NCBI GenBank assembly: GCA_016930795.1
Contig: JAFGFY010000069.1
Coordinates: forward strand, 1-55,743
Source: Deltaproteobacteria bacterium
GTDB lineage: Bacteria; Desulfobacterota; DSM-4660; Desulfatiglandales; HGW-15
DNA: 55,743 nt
Direction: 5' to 3'
Below, piece after piece: positions 44,234-53,161 of the stretch. Both the position numbers and the translations under genes were made by a program. Under the pieces are notes generated by a model. The model searched no databases, was not told the origin of the DNA, and saw only the letters and a program-made list of their open reading frames with translations. How positions within the stretch are numbered: position 1 is the first letter of the stretch; each line of letters begins with the position of its first letter.

Positions 44234-45559
44234 TTAACTGTCTAATGCCAGGCGTTTTCTTAGGACATCCGCCAAGGTCGGGCCGTCACCATAATCCCGG
44301 TACTCATAGCGGATACGTACCGTCGGTTTATTGATCTTGATAAGCCTCGGCAGGTCGATTGGTGTTGCGAACAACACCAGATCGCAGTCGCAGTTGTTAA
44401 TGGTTGTCTCAAGGTCCTTGATCTGCCGCCGGCTGTATCCCATAGCGGGTAATACATCTTTCACTTGGGGATACTTGGCAAAGGTCTCCGCGATACTGCC
44501 GACAGCGTGCGGTTTTGGCCCTACAATTTCTCTTGCGCCCAGGCGTTGTGCGGCAATGGTGCCGGCGCCGAAGGACATCTCGCCATGTGTGAGGGTCGGG
44601 CCCTCTTCTACGATCAAAACGCGTTTGTCCCTAATGAGTTCCGGTTGATCCGCGGTTATCAGGGATTCCGCATGAATGATGGTCGCGTCAGAATTATTCC
44701 TGCGGATATTCTCCTCAACCCGCGTGATCTGCTCTTTAGTCGCGCTGTCTACTTTATTGATGACGGCGGCGTGGGCCATGAGCATATTGATTTCTCCCGG
44801 AAAGTACAACAATTCATGTCCGCCGCGATGTGGATCGAAAACGGTGACGTGGAGATTGGGGTAGTAGAATGGCGTATCGTTGTTGCCGCCGTCCCATACG
44901 ATGACATCTGCTTCTTCTTCTGCTTTACGAAGGATCTGTTCATAGTCAACACCCGCATAGACAACGATGCCGCGGTCAACAAGCGGTTCATACTCTTCGC
45001 GTTCTTCAATGGTGCAATTGTGTTTGTCAAAATCGTCATAGGAAAAAAATCGTTGAACAACCTGTTTGGTCAGGTCGCCATAAGGCATGGGGTGACGAAT
45101 GACGACAACCCGTTTCCCCGTTTTTTGAAGGATATCGCAGATATGGCGTGTAGTCTGTGATTTTCCGCACCCCGTTCGCACGGCACATACGGCGACCACG
45201 GGTTTTACCGGTCGAAGCATGGTATAGGTGGTGCCGATCAGAATGAAGTCTGCTCCTGCGGCCATGGCGGCCGAAGCCTTATGCATGACGTCGACATGGG
45301 CTATATCGCTGTATGAAAACGCAACCAGGTCGACCTTATTGTCACGGATCAATGGTATAAGGCCGGCTTCGGGAAAGATGGGAATTCCATCCGGATAACC
45401 CTGCCCGCATAATTCAGCCGGGTAGCGACGTCCGTCAATGTCGGGGATCTGAGTGGCGGTAAACGCAATGACACGGTACCGCGGGTTGTTTCTAAAATAG
45501 ACATTAAAATTATGGAAATCGCGCCCTGCGGCGCCCATGATAATGACTTTCTCAATCAT
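44234..45559 (-). CDS. Cyclic 2,3-diphosphoglycerate synthase-like nucleotide-binding protein
   Basis: About 441 residues from the ATG at 45559 (AGGTG upstream); a GTG three codons earlier is less likely. It opens KVIIMGAAGRDFHNFNVYF, has a P-loop-like VCAVRTGCGKSQTTRH (about 130-146), IVWDGGNNDTPF and VINKVDSA, as in the COG2403 family that includes the archaeal cyclic 2,3-DPG synthase. Bacterial members often sit by carbamate kinase or carbamoyltransferase genes, as here, so their role may concern carbamoyl phosphate or a cyclic phosphate. Cytoplasmic. Confidence 0.78.
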   Translation of the reverse strand: MIEKVIIMGAAGRDFHNFNVYFRNNPRYRVIAFTATQIPDIDGRRYPAELCGQGYPDGIPIFPEAGLIPLIRDNKVDLVAFSYSDIAHVDVMHKASAAMAAGADFILIGTTYTMLRPVKPVVAVCAVRTGCGKSQTTRHICDILQKTGKRVVVIRHPMPYGDLTKQVVQRFFSYDDFDKHNCTIEEREEYEPLVDRGIVVYAGVDYEQILRKAEEEADVIVWDGGNNDTPFYYPNLHVTVFDPHRGGHELLYFPGEINMLMAHAAVINKVDSATKEQITRVEENIRRNNSDATIIHAESLITADQPELIRDKRVLIVEEGPTLTHGEMSFGAGTIAAQRLGAREIVGPKPHAVGSIAETFAKYPQVKDVLPAMGYSRRQIKDLETTINNCDCDLVLFATPIDLPRLIKINKPTVRIRYEYRDYGDGPTLADVLRKRLALDS

Positions 45560-45653
45560 TGCTGTCACCTATCATCTATTCATTCTCAGCCTCTTTGGAG
45601 GTGGGTAGACAATGCATGAATGCCTTTTTTGAATCAGATAAAGCCAGCCGTTT

Positions 45654-46856
45654 TTATGGTGCCTTTAAAATTTTTTCGATTCGTTCAAGTGCCCAGTCAA
45701 CATCTTTCCGGGTAATGACCAAAGGGGGTGCGAAACGAATTGTATCTTTATGGGTATCTTTGCACAGCAGGCCTTCCTCTATGAGTTTATAGCAGTACTG
45801 GCGTACGCCGCCGGCCTCGGGGTAGAATTCAACGGCTATCATCAGGCCTCTACCGCGGATTTCTTTGATCAAGGGATTTTTAATCTGCTTGAGGCCCTCA
45901 AGGAAATAAGCCCCCATTTCAGCCGAGTTTTCAACCATGTGTTCTTCTAGCAAAACTTTAAGTGCCGCTCTGGATACAGCACAAGCCAGAGGATTACCGC
46001 CAAAGGTGCTGCCGTGCTCACCGGGTTTCAGCGTTCCGAGGACTTCAGAGTTAGAAAGAACGGCCGAAACCGGGTAAAAACCACCGGACAATGCTTTACC
46101 AACCAACGTGATGTCCGCTTCGATGCCTTCATGTTCTTCGGCCAACAATTTTCCGGTGCGTCCAAGGCCTGTCTGGATCTCATCTAAAACCAGGACCACA
46201 TTTTCTTTTTCACATATTTCCTTGGCCTGTTTCAGATAGCCGTCCGGTGGAATATTCACACCGGCTTCGCCCTGAATAGGTTCGACTAAAAAGGCCACCG
46301 TATTTGGCGTAATGGCGTCTTGAAAAGCTTTGGCATTCCCGAACGGAATAATCTTAAATCCAGGGGTAAAGGGACCGAATTCTTTGCGAGCCGTCGGGTC
46401 GGTGCTGAAACCGATGATGGTAATGGTGCGGCCATGGAAATTATTGGAGCATACGATGATTTCAGCTTTATCCTCAAGCACGCCTTTGACTTGATAGCCC
46501 CATTTTCTGACGGCCTTGATAACGGATTCCACAGCTTCGGCGCCGCTGTTCATGAGTAAAACTTTGTGGGTATGAGTCATTTCGCAAATCTCCTCGTAGA
46601 GTAGACCGAGTTGGTCATTGCGAAACGCGCGCGAAGTCAAGGTGAGTTTTTTAGCCTGTTCAAACATGGCGGCCATGATTTTCGGGTGGCAGTGGCCCTG
46701 GTTAAGAGCTGAGTAGGCTGACAGACAGTCCATGTATCGGTTACCTTCAACATCCCATACCCATATCCCTTGGCCTCTATGTATTACGACATCAAACGGT
46801 TCATAGTTATGGGCGCCATAGGTCTCTTCCAGATCGATAAATCGATTTTTTCTCAT
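45654..46856 (-). CDS. rocD: Ornithine aminotransferase
   Basis: 400 residues, the typical length. Class-III aminotransferase signs: [58 protein letters not shown] and the PLP-binding Lys in [15 protein letters not shown], plus [12 protein letters not shown]. It converts ornithine and 2-oxoglutarate to glutamate semialdehyde and glutamate. The start [20 protein letters not shown]-like pattern is intact. With carbamate kinase nearby it suggests ornithine/carbamoyl phosphate breakdown, although acetylornithine activity cannot be wholly excluded. Confidence 0.88.
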   Translation of the reverse strand: MRKNRFIDLEETYGAHNYEPFDVVIHRGQGIWVWDVEGNRYMDCLSAYSALNQGHCHPKIMAAMFEQAKKLTLTSRAFRNDQLGLLYEEICEMTHTHKVLLMNSGAEAVESVIKAVRKWGYQVKGVLEDKAEIIVCSNNFHGRTITIIGFSTDPTARKEFGPFTPGFKIIPFGNAKAFQDAITPNTVAFLVEPIQGEAGVNIPPDGYLKQAKEICEKENVVLVLDEIQTGLGRTGKLLAEEHEGIEADITLVGKALSGGFYPVSAVLSNSEVLGTLKPGEHGSTFGGNPLACAVSRAALKVLLEEHMVENSAEMGAYFLEGLKQIKNPLIKEIRGRGLMIAVEFYPEAGGVRQYCYKLIEEGLLCKDTHKDTIRFAPPLVITRKDVDWALERIEKILKAP

Positions 46857-46920
46857 GGGTCATTCCTTTACAAGTCAGATTTGGGTTAGTCTTCCTGTAC
46901 TGTCAAATTTTGAATTGCTC

Positions 46921-46940
46921 TATGAGGTTAACTCCTCATA
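46921..46940. promoter_or_regulatory. Dyad upstream of rocD
   Basis: TATGAGG and CCTCATA pair around TTAACT, about 65 bp upstream of the rocD start codon. An adjacent imperfect palindrome (CACCTTGTAACGGTG) follows. Both are possible operators; no regulator is assigned. Confidence 0.4.
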
Positions 46941-47119
46941 TCACCTTGTAACGGTGTAGAGCTGTTCACACACCTGGAGTTCTTCTGCGACCCCTATGTG
47001 AAAGACAGTTATCTATACGACAATGACTGGTGTTCCTATATACCATCTCTAGTCTCAAAAAGCGATCGACAGATCATGGCGGACATAGAAAGGTAGCTGT
47101 TTCTGAAATCCCTCACCGA

Positions 47120-47263
47120 TTTTTGGGGCCGATCCCATGGATGATTGAGGTGGCGGTGATTCTGCACGCGGTTTTCCGGAATTGGGTGGATTTTTTCATC
47201 ATCCTTTTTTGGCCTTCCATTTTGGGCTCGCTAAAAAACGTCCACAATATCATGAGGGGATTT
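47120..47263 (+). pseudogene. Remnant of a plasma-membrane proton-efflux P-type ATPase
   Basis: The forward frame here encodes FLGPIPWMIEVAVILHAVF and then RNWVDFFIILF, closely matching the first membrane hairpin of bacterial and plant-type H+-ATPases (FWGPIPWMIE...). The following GFWEE-type segment, phosphorylation site DKTGT and all later domains are missing, and the frame ends at about 47335. It is best read as decayed DNA rather than a 101-residue gene. Confidence 0.6.
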
Positions 47264-47460
47264 ATTTATTGGAATACGGACCAGAATTCAACTATACTCA
47301 CACCACATAGTGCAATCTATTACAGTGCAGACTAATGTCTGAAACACTCAATCATGATATTATCTTAATAATCTTTATAACACAGTTTTTACGAACAGAT
47401 TATAAATGATAGAATCTATTTCAGATATTTTTTTCAACTCAACGTCCGGGGAGATATATT

Positions 47461-49074
47461 ATGGAACTTATTGATTTAACGCCTGAATATGGACTAGGGT
47501 ATCTCGGGCTGCACCATCTGGCTGAGGTGTATTGGAACCTTTCAACCCCGGCTCTATATGAACATGCCATACAGCGCTATGAGGGGCAGATCTCTCATCT
47601 GGGGCCATTGGTTGTTTGTATGGGACAGCATACCGGTCGTGCTGCCAAGGACAAGTATATTGTAGATGAACCCATAACGACAAATGACATCTGGTGGGGC
47701 AAGACTAATGTCAAATACCCGGAAGCAAGATTCAACGCCCTGCTTAACCGCATGACTGCCTATCTGAGGGGAAAAACAGTCTTTGTTCAGGACTGCTATG
47801 CAGGAGCGGAAAGTCAGTATCGCCAGTCTGTAAGGGTAATCAATGAACATGCCTGGCATAATCTGTTTGCCAGAAACATGTTTATTCGGAAACCCACCGC
47901 CCAGGATGTTATCAAGAAGTTTAGGCCTGATTTTACGGTGCTTCAATGTCCTAGCTTTAACTCTGATCCGGATGAAGATGGTACCCGCAGCGGGACTTTT
48001 GTAGCCATAAATGTGGGCAGAAAAATCATTCTCATAGGCGGGACGGCTTATGCTGGCGAAATCAAGAAATCGATTTTTTCCGCGCTTAACTTTCTGTTGC
48101 CGGGGAAGGATGTCCTTTCCATGCATTGTTCGGCAAATGTCAATAAAAACGATCCCAATGATGTAGCTATCTTCTTTGGCCTCTCAGGCACAGGGAAAAC
48201 AACCCTCTCCGCTGATCCGAAGAGGCTGCTCATAGGTGATGACGAGCATGGATGGTCTGATAACGGAGTATTCAATTTTGAAGGTGGCTGTTACGCCAAA
48301 GTCATTCGTCTTTCAAAGGAAGCTGAGCCGGAAATTTATGAATGTACCCGCCGTTTCGGCACAATCCTGGAAAATGTGACCATTAATCCGGCTACACACC
48401 GCGTAGACCTAGATGATGACAGCCTGACCGAGAACACCCGGGCTTCCTATCCAATAAAACACCTCCCTAATATCGTAGAATCAGGAGTCGCCGGTTATCC
48501 CCGTAATGTCATCATGCTGACAGCGGATGCTTTCGGCGTGCTTCCTCCTATCGCCAGACTCACACCCAATCAGGCAATGTATCACTTTATCAGCGGGTAT
48601 ACGGCAAAGGTTGCCGGTACGGAAAAAGGTATAATCGAACCCCTTGCCACATTCAGCGCCTGCTTTGGAGCTCCATTCATGATGCGCCATCCCTCCGTGT
48701 ATGCCCAGTTGCTGGCAGATAGAATCGAAAAGCACAAGGCCCAATGTTGGCTTGTAAACACCGGCTGGACCGGAGGTCCTTATGGTATTGGATCCCGCAT
48801 GAAGATTCAATACACGCGGGCATTGCTGGATGCCGCCCTCGATAAGTCCCTTAATGATGTGGACACGCGGACTGATCCCATATTCGGATTCCAGGTGCCT
48901 GTCTCCGCTCCGGGAATACCGGCTGATATCTTGGATCCTAGAAAGACATGGTCCAACCCTTCTGAATATGATATTCAAGCTAAAAAACTCGCGCTTCTGT
49001 TCCATGAGAACTTTGAGCAGTTCAAGGCACAAACACCACAAGATGTAATTGGGGCCGGACCCAAAAACGGTTGA
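47461..49074 (+). CDS. pckA: Phosphoenolpyruvate carboxykinase (ATP)
   Basis: 537 residues, typical for the ATP-using enzyme. Kinase-1 loop GLSGTGKTTLSADPKR, metal-binding GDDEHGWSD, ENTRASYPI and the adenine-side NTGWTGGPYGIGSRM are all present. It catalyses oxaloacetate + ATP to PEP + CO2 + ADP, the gluconeogenic exit from the TCA intermediates; in some anaerobes it runs the other way. GGGGAG precedes the ATG. It is the first forward gene and is divergent from rocD. With acetate activation and carboxylate uptake nearby, it fits growth on C2-C4 acids. Confidence 0.95.
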   Translation: MELIDLTPEYGLGYLGLHHLAEVYWNLSTPALYEHAIQRYEGQISHLGPLVVCMGQHTGRAAKDKYIVDEPITTNDIWWGKTNVKYPEARFNALLNRMTAYLRGKTVFVQDCYAGAESQYRQSVRVINEHAWHNLFARNMFIRKPTAQDVIKKFRPDFTVLQCPSFNSDPDEDGTRSGTFVAINVGRKIILIGGTAYAGEIKKSIFSALNFLLPGKDVLSMHCSANVNKNDPNDVAIFFGLSGTGKTTLSADPKRLLIGDDEHGWSDNGVFNFEGGCYAKVIRLSKEAEPEIYECTRRFGTILENVTINPATHRVDLDDDSLTENTRASYPIKHLPNIVESGVAGYPRNVIMLTADAFGVLPPIARLTPNQAMYHFISGYTAKVAGTEKGIIEPLATFSACFGAPFMMRHPSVYAQLLADRIEKHKAQCWLVNTGWTGGPYGIGSRMKIQYTRALLDAALDKSLNDVDTRTDPIFGFQVPVSAPGIPADILDPRKTWSNPSEYDIQAKKLALLFHENFEQFKAQTPQDVIGAGPKNG

Positions 49075-49105
49075 TTTTATTTGGAGATTTCACTGTAAAA
49101 TAAAT

Positions 49106-50230
49106 TTAATCCTCTCCCCTGTCGCTTTTAATATCCACATTGTAGATCCTAAGCCTATCTCCCGGATGGATGGGGTTTTTGATGTTGATACGGTTCCAGA
49201 TAAGAATGGAGGATAGAGACACACCGAACCTATCGGCGATTAGAGAGAGATTATCCCCTCTCTTCACCACATAGATCCTTTCATTTCTTGCGGTTGCGTA
49301 TTTTTCTAGATCAGCTTTGTACCTTTCTTGAAAACCTTTTGAGGCCCCTTCAGGAACAAGGATCTCATGCTTTCCTTTTGCCAGGTAGTGCCCTCGAATT
49401 TCAGGATTCAAATCCTTTATCTCTTTGAAATGTGTTTTTGCTGCATCGGCTATAATCCTGATAGGGACTTCTTGGGAACATTCCAAATAAATCCGGTCGA
49501 ATGTCAGAGGAGGATAGAAGTCTTCTTCGGCAAGGACAAAACCATATCGCTGAGGATCAGTGAAGATAAGCTTCACCGAAAGTATTCTAAAGATATATCG
49601 CTGTGTCTCGAGAGGAAGGTAAAGATCATAGAAATCTTCCGTACCCTGTTCCAGTCTCTCCGCTTCAAGACCCTTCTCCCCCATATTATAAGCGGCCGCA
49701 GCGAGTGTCCATGATTTGAATTGGACCTTCAGTTCCATGAAGTATTTGATCGCGGCCCGGGTTGACGCGAAGACACTTCGTCTTTCATCCACATACTCAT
49801 CAATAACAAGCCCATGTTTCCTCCCCGTATCCCTTAAAAATTGCCAAAAACCTATGGCGCCCTTATTCGAACCCGCATGTGGTCGAAGGGCGCTTTCCCC
49901 GATGGCAACATATTTGAGATCATCAGGCATGCCACTCTCTCGTAGTGCCTTTTCGATATAAGGAAGATATCGGGTAGAACGTTTCAGCCATAGTATGACC
50001 TGAGGCCTATCCCAAAGAGAAAGCAAAAGCTCTTTTTCAAATCGCTCACGGACGTCTTGTTTCTCGAGAGGCACACGCTCATCACAGAAATCAAGAGAAG
50101 TCTCAACGTTAAGAGATGACATCAATGAGGGGTATTCGTCCGGCGCCAGAGACTGTCCATAAAGCCCTACACTGTATAGAAGTAGGGTAAAAAGAAGGGG
50201 GATGTATGTTCTCTGGCTGTTCACCTTCAT
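49106..50230 (-). CDS. Lytic murein transglycosylase with LysM domain (MltD-like)
   Basis: 374 residues. A signal peptide (about 1-28, YIPLLFTLLLYSVGLYG), a transglycosylase SLT domain (about 90-225) with the catalytic Glu in AIGESALRPHAGSNKGAIGFWQF and AAAYNMGEKG, and one LysM at the C-terminus (about 320-367, YVVKRGDNLSLIADRFGVS). It cleaves peptidoglycan in the periplasm with 1,6-anhydro product formation. MltD of E. coli is longer with more LysM units. It converges with pckA, leaving a 31-bp gap without a clear terminator. Confidence 0.87.
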   Translation of the reverse strand: MKVNSQRTYIPLLFTLLLYSVGLYGQSLAPDEYPSLMSSLNVETSLDFCDERVPLEKQDVRERFEKELLLSLWDRPQVILWLKRSTRYLPYIEKALRESGMPDDLKYVAIGESALRPHAGSNKGAIGFWQFLRDTGRKHGLVIDEYVDERRSVFASTRAAIKYFMELKVQFKSWTLAAAAYNMGEKGLEAERLEQGTEDFYDLYLPLETQRYIFRILSVKLIFTDPQRYGFVLAEEDFYPPLTFDRIYLECSQEVPIRIIADAAKTHFKEIKDLNPEIRGHYLAKGKHEILVPEGASKGFQERYKADLEKYATARNERIYVVKRGDNLSLIADRFGVSLSSILIWNRINIKNPIHPGDRLRIYNVDIKSDRGED

Positions 50231-50648
50231 GTCGCGATCTCCTTGATACTGGTCGAAGACTGCATCATTTCGCCGAATCGAAAAAAGTTTATTTTCCAGG
50301 TACTGGGAACTGAATCTCTCAATGTGGGAATACGTTTAGTCCTTGATTCAGTATCCAGTATCCCGCAGAATCATGCAAGACAATATACGGAAAACAGCCA
50401 AACCTCGCTTTTCTCCATACAGGCCTTTGTATACTCCCAATCAAATACGATTGTATAATAATGAACACGTCGTTTATGTAAAACATACAAATCCTTTTCT
50501 GTTTTTTCACGCACAATATTGAAACCCCTTGTTCTTATCTGAATGAAAACACAGACATACTACAATGCTAAAACGGTTGGCATGGTTCATGAAGTTACCT
50601 GTGATATAACTTGCGATCATCAATGCTTAATAGAAGAAGAGGTGGCTA
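50231..50648. other. 418-bp intergenic region upstream of mltD-like gene
   Basis: No gene is supported. It contains an imperfect stem-loop (TACTGGGAACTGAATC at 50301-50316 against GATTCAGTATCCAGTA at 50345-50360) and an AT-rich stretch. GGTTGGCATGG at about 50576 looks like a sigma-54 -24 box, but its -12 GC is missing. Promoters of the divergent genes on either side should lie here. Confidence 0.5.
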
Positions 50649-50897
50649 ATGACCGGAGAGAAAAAGTCCCCACATCTACACGAGATGGTAGAAGAACATG
50701 CAGGCAAAACATATCGTGAACATTTCATTGTCAAAGGTGATTTGGTCATTTTCGAGATCATGTCTGAAGATGGCACTTCCGAAATAGTATCCACACATAT
50801 AGGACGAGGAGGGCCCGAAGTTGCCGCACGACATCTGCAAAGAGAAATGATCATATCTGGACGAATACGGCCCTCAAAGCTAACCCAAGACATTTGA
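50649..50897 (+). CDS. Small conserved-looking protein of unknown function
   Basis: 82 residues, soluble, with no signal peptide or membrane helix. It is preceded by AGAGGTGG 6 bp before the ATG, a good ribosome site, which supports a real gene. It has charged segments (GEKKSPHLHEMVEEHAGKTYREHF) and EIMSEDGTSEIVSTHIGRGGPEV, which could form a small beta-rich fold. No family recognised. It stands alone between the lytic transglycosylase and the acyltransferase, the latter in the same direction 199 bp away. Confidence 0.6.
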   Translation: MTGEKKSPHLHEMVEEHAGKTYREHFIVKGDLVIFEIMSEDGTSEIVSTHIGRGGPEVAARHLQREMIISGRIRPSKLTQDI

Positions 50898-51026
50898 GTC
50901 GGCATTTCTCAGAACACATTCCTGTTGGGCTCTCCCGGCTTCTTCGGTTTTTTCCCGGCCTCAGTATCCTTATTATTTCCCTATGATACTTGAAGCGACC
51001 ATTCGTTACGCTCCAATTTTTTCCGC

Positions 51027-51054
51027 TTGACGCGACAAACATATTGGAGATAAT
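51027..51054 (+). promoter_or_regulatory. Sigma-70-like promoter for the DUF374 gene
   Basis: TTGACG, a 16-bp spacer and GATAAT, ending about 40 bp before the proposed start at 51097. TATAAT at 51059 is an alternative -10. Confidence 0.45.
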
Positions 51055-51096
51055 CTTGATATAATAATTGGATATTACTAGGGATCAGGAGTTCTT

Positions 51097-51780
51097 TTGG
51101 CCCTTCATCTGTCTCAGAATATTATTAGATGGCGCCTTGTGCCGGTCTGTTATTTCCTTCTTCGGACCTACCTGTCCCTCTTGAGAATCAAAGTCATCGG
51201 CAAAGAAACCGCCTATGACCAAATCAAGGAACATGGTCGGATCATTGTCCCGATTTGGCATCAACGTCTGGTCCCTGCGCTTGCGTACGCTCGCAGATTC
51301 AAAGAGTTCCGTCCTATTGTCATGATTAGCCAAAGCCGGGACGGTGAATTCATTGCAGACATTGCTCAACGTCTGGGACTTGTCCCTGTAAGAGGTTCCA
51401 GTTCAAGAGGAGGGTCTGAAGCCCTTAAGACCATCGTGAGAAAGCTTGAAGAAAATCCCATTGTCAGTCATATTGTGGACGGCCCAAGGGGCCCCAAAGG
51501 AAAGGTCAAACCAGGTCTCATTCGAATGGCCCAATTGTCCGGTGCCGTTGTTTTGCCACTCATCCTCGCTGTGGACAAGGCTTGGATTGCGGGAAGCTGG
51601 GATCGTTTCCTGATACCAAAGCCCTTCAGCCGAGTGACAGTGCACTGGGGAGAACCGATCACTGTTCCCCGAAAAGCGGATCCTGAGGAATTTGACGCCT
51701 TTAGAAGACAGATCGAGAAAAGACTCATTCAAGCCCACGCGGAAGCTGACCTAAGGTCGGGGTGGAGAAAGCCCCTATAG
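51097..51780 (+). CDS. DUF374 lysophospholipid acyltransferase-like protein
   Basis: 227 residues starting at TTG with AGGAG 5 bp upstream. The family pattern is clear: VPIWHQRLVPALA (the HxxxxD-like active site with His), MISQSRDGEFIADIAQRLGLVPVRGSSSRGGSEALK, IVDGPRGPKGKVKPGLI and PLILAVDKAWIAGSWDRFLIPKPFS. A short hydrophobic N-terminus may anchor it to the inner membrane. DUF374 proteins are related to the late acyltransferases of lipid A synthesis and probably acylate a lipid or lipid A precursor. Acceptor not determined. Confidence 0.85.
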   Translation: MALHLSQNIIRWRLVPVCYFLLRTYLSLLRIKVIGKETAYDQIKEHGRIIVPIWHQRLVPALAYARRFKEFRPIVMISQSRDGEFIADIAQRLGLVPVRGSSSRGGSEALKTIVRKLEENPIVSHIVDGPRGPKGKVKPGLIRMAQLSGAVVLPLILAVDKAWIAGSWDRFLIPKPFSRVTVHWGEPITVPRKADPEEFDAFRRQIEKRLIQAHAEADLRSGWRKPL

Positions 51781-51972
51781 ACCGAAAAGTTCTGGTTTTC
51801 TCTGAAAGATGATGTGTGTTTCTATAATCCGCAGGAAAATTCTTTACTTTAAAGACGAGGCGATACCGATATTTTTATAATTAATTCAATAAGTTATTTT
51901 TTAATACCCAGTTCACAACTCAACCTAACTCAATATGCCACAGAACCCGGAAGGAATGCTTCGCATTTCCCC

Positions 51973-52001
51973 TTGACAAATCCAACGGTTATCGGATATT
52001 G
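51973..52001 (+). promoter_or_regulatory. Sigma-70-like promoter for the IHF gene
   Basis: A perfect TTGACA (51973-51978) with GATATT or TATTGA 16-18 bp downstream, ending about 25 bp before the chosen start at 52026. Confidence 0.5.
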
Positions 52002-52025
52002 AAAAAGAAAAAGGAGAAGACTGCC

Positions 52026-52316
52026 ATGGCCCTCACGAAGAACGATCTTATGAATTCCTTGCACCAGCGGTTGAAGCTTCGCAAGTGTAAATCTCTGGAA
52101 CTCCTGGAATCTCTCTTAGAGATCATGAAAAAGAGACTGGAGAGTGGTGAAGAGGTCCGGATCAGCGGATTCGGGAAATTCTCTGTCAAAGACAAACGTG
52201 AACGGAGAGGACGGAATCCGCAGAGCGGGGAGGATTTGATGTTGGAGCCAAGGAGAGTGGTGACGTTCAGATGCTCAGAGGTATTTAGGGATAAGATTAA
52301 TCGAGGTAGTGACTAG
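52026..52316 (+). CDS. IHF-alpha/HU-family DNA-binding protein
   Basis: 96 residues from the ATG at 52026, with AAGGAG 10 bp upstream; a TTG at 51999 is in frame but less likely. It begins MALTKNDL, has SGFGKFSVKDKRERRGRNPQSGE (beta-arm base and the Pro near the arm tip) and ends RRVVTFRCSEVFRDKIN. It is closer to IhfA than to HU in its MALTK start and VVTFR segment, but the loop KCKSLELLESLLEIMKK is divergent. It bends DNA, and IHF commonly helps sigma-54 promoters loop to distant activators, of which this window has several. Confidence 0.87.
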   Translation: MALTKNDLMNSLHQRLKLRKCKSLELLESLLEIMKKRLESGEEVRISGFGKFSVKDKRERRGRNPQSGEDLMLEPRRVVTFRCSEVFRDKINRGSD

Positions 52317-52434
52317 GTTCACTATCTTGCTTGTAGTCCACCGGAGATCGATCAGACCGTAAAGACCATATAACTCGTTGAGCTGAATGCCCTGCGTGCC
52401 GGCTCAAGACCGAGTTTTGAATCATTTTAATTAG

Positions 52435-52474
52435 ACAAGAAAGGGTTGGCTATGGGAGGCCAACCCTTTCTTGT
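52435..52474. terminator. Strong bidirectional hairpin terminator
   Basis: Perfect 16-bp arms (52435-52450 and 52459-52474; ACAAGAAAGGGTTGGC and its complement) around an 8-bp loop. The right arm ends in CCCTTTCTTGT, giving a T-rich tail. It lies between the convergent IHF gene and the membrane gene at 52523-53143, about 120 bp after the IHF stop. The intervening 118 bp could encode a short 3' RNA. Confidence 0.75.
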
Positions 52475-52522
52475 TCAAGTCATTTCATTCTCAGCAAGAA
52501 CGGGAAGAATGATGATTATAGG

Positions 52523-53143
52523 TTATGCGGTTTCAGGGGAGTATTCATTGTCTCTTATTTCAGTGATTTTTATCAGAACCATATATGCGGCGACAGTCCC
52601 GAGGACAATGGATATAAGATCAATATAATCAAATGTCCCGCGGATAAAGTAGGGTTTGACAGCTTCAAATATCGGAATTCCCTCAAACCAGTCGGGAAGA
52701 TTCTTCATTGGCTGCTTCAGGTATTTTTGACCCATTTCAAAAGCACTGTCTATGAGCAGCCAGCTCAGGCAGATAAAAAGATAGCCCTTTTTTCCACATG
52801 ATGAAATCCCTGCGGTTATTAGGATGAATGAAAACACATGTATAAAGTCAGGTAATGAGTGACCGACAATGCCAAAAAGGATTGGGATACGGTCATGTAT
52901 ACTCAGGTCTTCACTGTATTTATTGACAAAGTATGTTTGATCGGGTGGCCGGTCAATATAATACACCAGTACACCGATCATTAAAGCGATTGATCCGATA
53001 AGAATAAGATAGAAGTTCGCTTTATTGTTCCTGATTATCTTCAACATCCACGACATGTTTTTACAGCAAAGAATGGAATGAGTCCTCTGATTTGTTTCCA
53101 TAGTGTGGACAGAATTGAATCCTCTGCCCTGGTTAACGTGCAT
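52523..53143 (-). CDS. Four-helix membrane protein of unknown function
   Basis: About 175-206 residues; the start is uncertain because in-frame ATGs at codons 16, 30 and 33 are possible and none has a strong ribosome site. Helices lie at about 45-63, 97-112, 115-133 and 175-192. Motifs are LPDFIHVFSFILIT and RGTFDYIDLISIVLGTVAA, a pattern I recall from uncharacterised bacterial membrane proteins resembling VanZ in size. It lies 18 bp upstream of the HAMP kinase stop on the same strand, so it may be part of that signalling unit. Confidence 0.6.
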   Translation of the reverse strand: MHVNQGRGFNSVHTMETNQRTHSILCCKNMSWMLKIIRNNKANFYLILIGSIALMIGVLVYYIDRPPDQTYFVNKYSEDLSIHDRIPILFGIVGHSLPDFIHVFSFILITAGISSCGKKGYLFICLSWLLIDSAFEMGQKYLKQPMKNLPDWFEGIPIFEAVKPYFIRGTFDYIDLISIVLGTVAAYMVLIKITEIRDNEYSPETA

Positions 53144-53161
53144 ATATAAGGCACTGAATGA

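Larger units (their letters stand above)
46857..47460. other. 604-bp intergenic region between divergent rocD and pckA
   Basis: This gap holds the divergent promoters of rocD and pckA, two dyads (46921-46940 and CAGAC-TAAT-GTCTG at 47328-47341), and a piece of a P-type ATPase gene (47120-47263). A weak sigma-70-like pair (TTTACG, 16 bp, TAGAAT) lies about 50-80 bp before pckA. GGGGAG precedes the pckA ATG. Apart from the remnant, no coding sequence is supported. Confidence 0.6.

Noticed and set aside
44465-45160. 231-codon forward open frame
   Set aside because: It is antisense to the diphosphoglycerate-synthase-like gene, which has clear motifs; no independent support.
47030-47335. 101-residue forward frame as an intact gene
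   Set aside because: Only part matches a P-type ATPase membrane hairpin and all functional domains are missing; treated as a remnant.
49075-49105. AT-only inverted repeat between pckA and the lytic transglycosylase gene
   Set aside because: Seven AT pairs with a 15-nt loop are too weak to call a terminator.
50576-50595. Sigma-54-like -24 box (TTGGCATGG)
   Set aside because: The expected GC at the -12 position reads GA, so the essential second element is missing.
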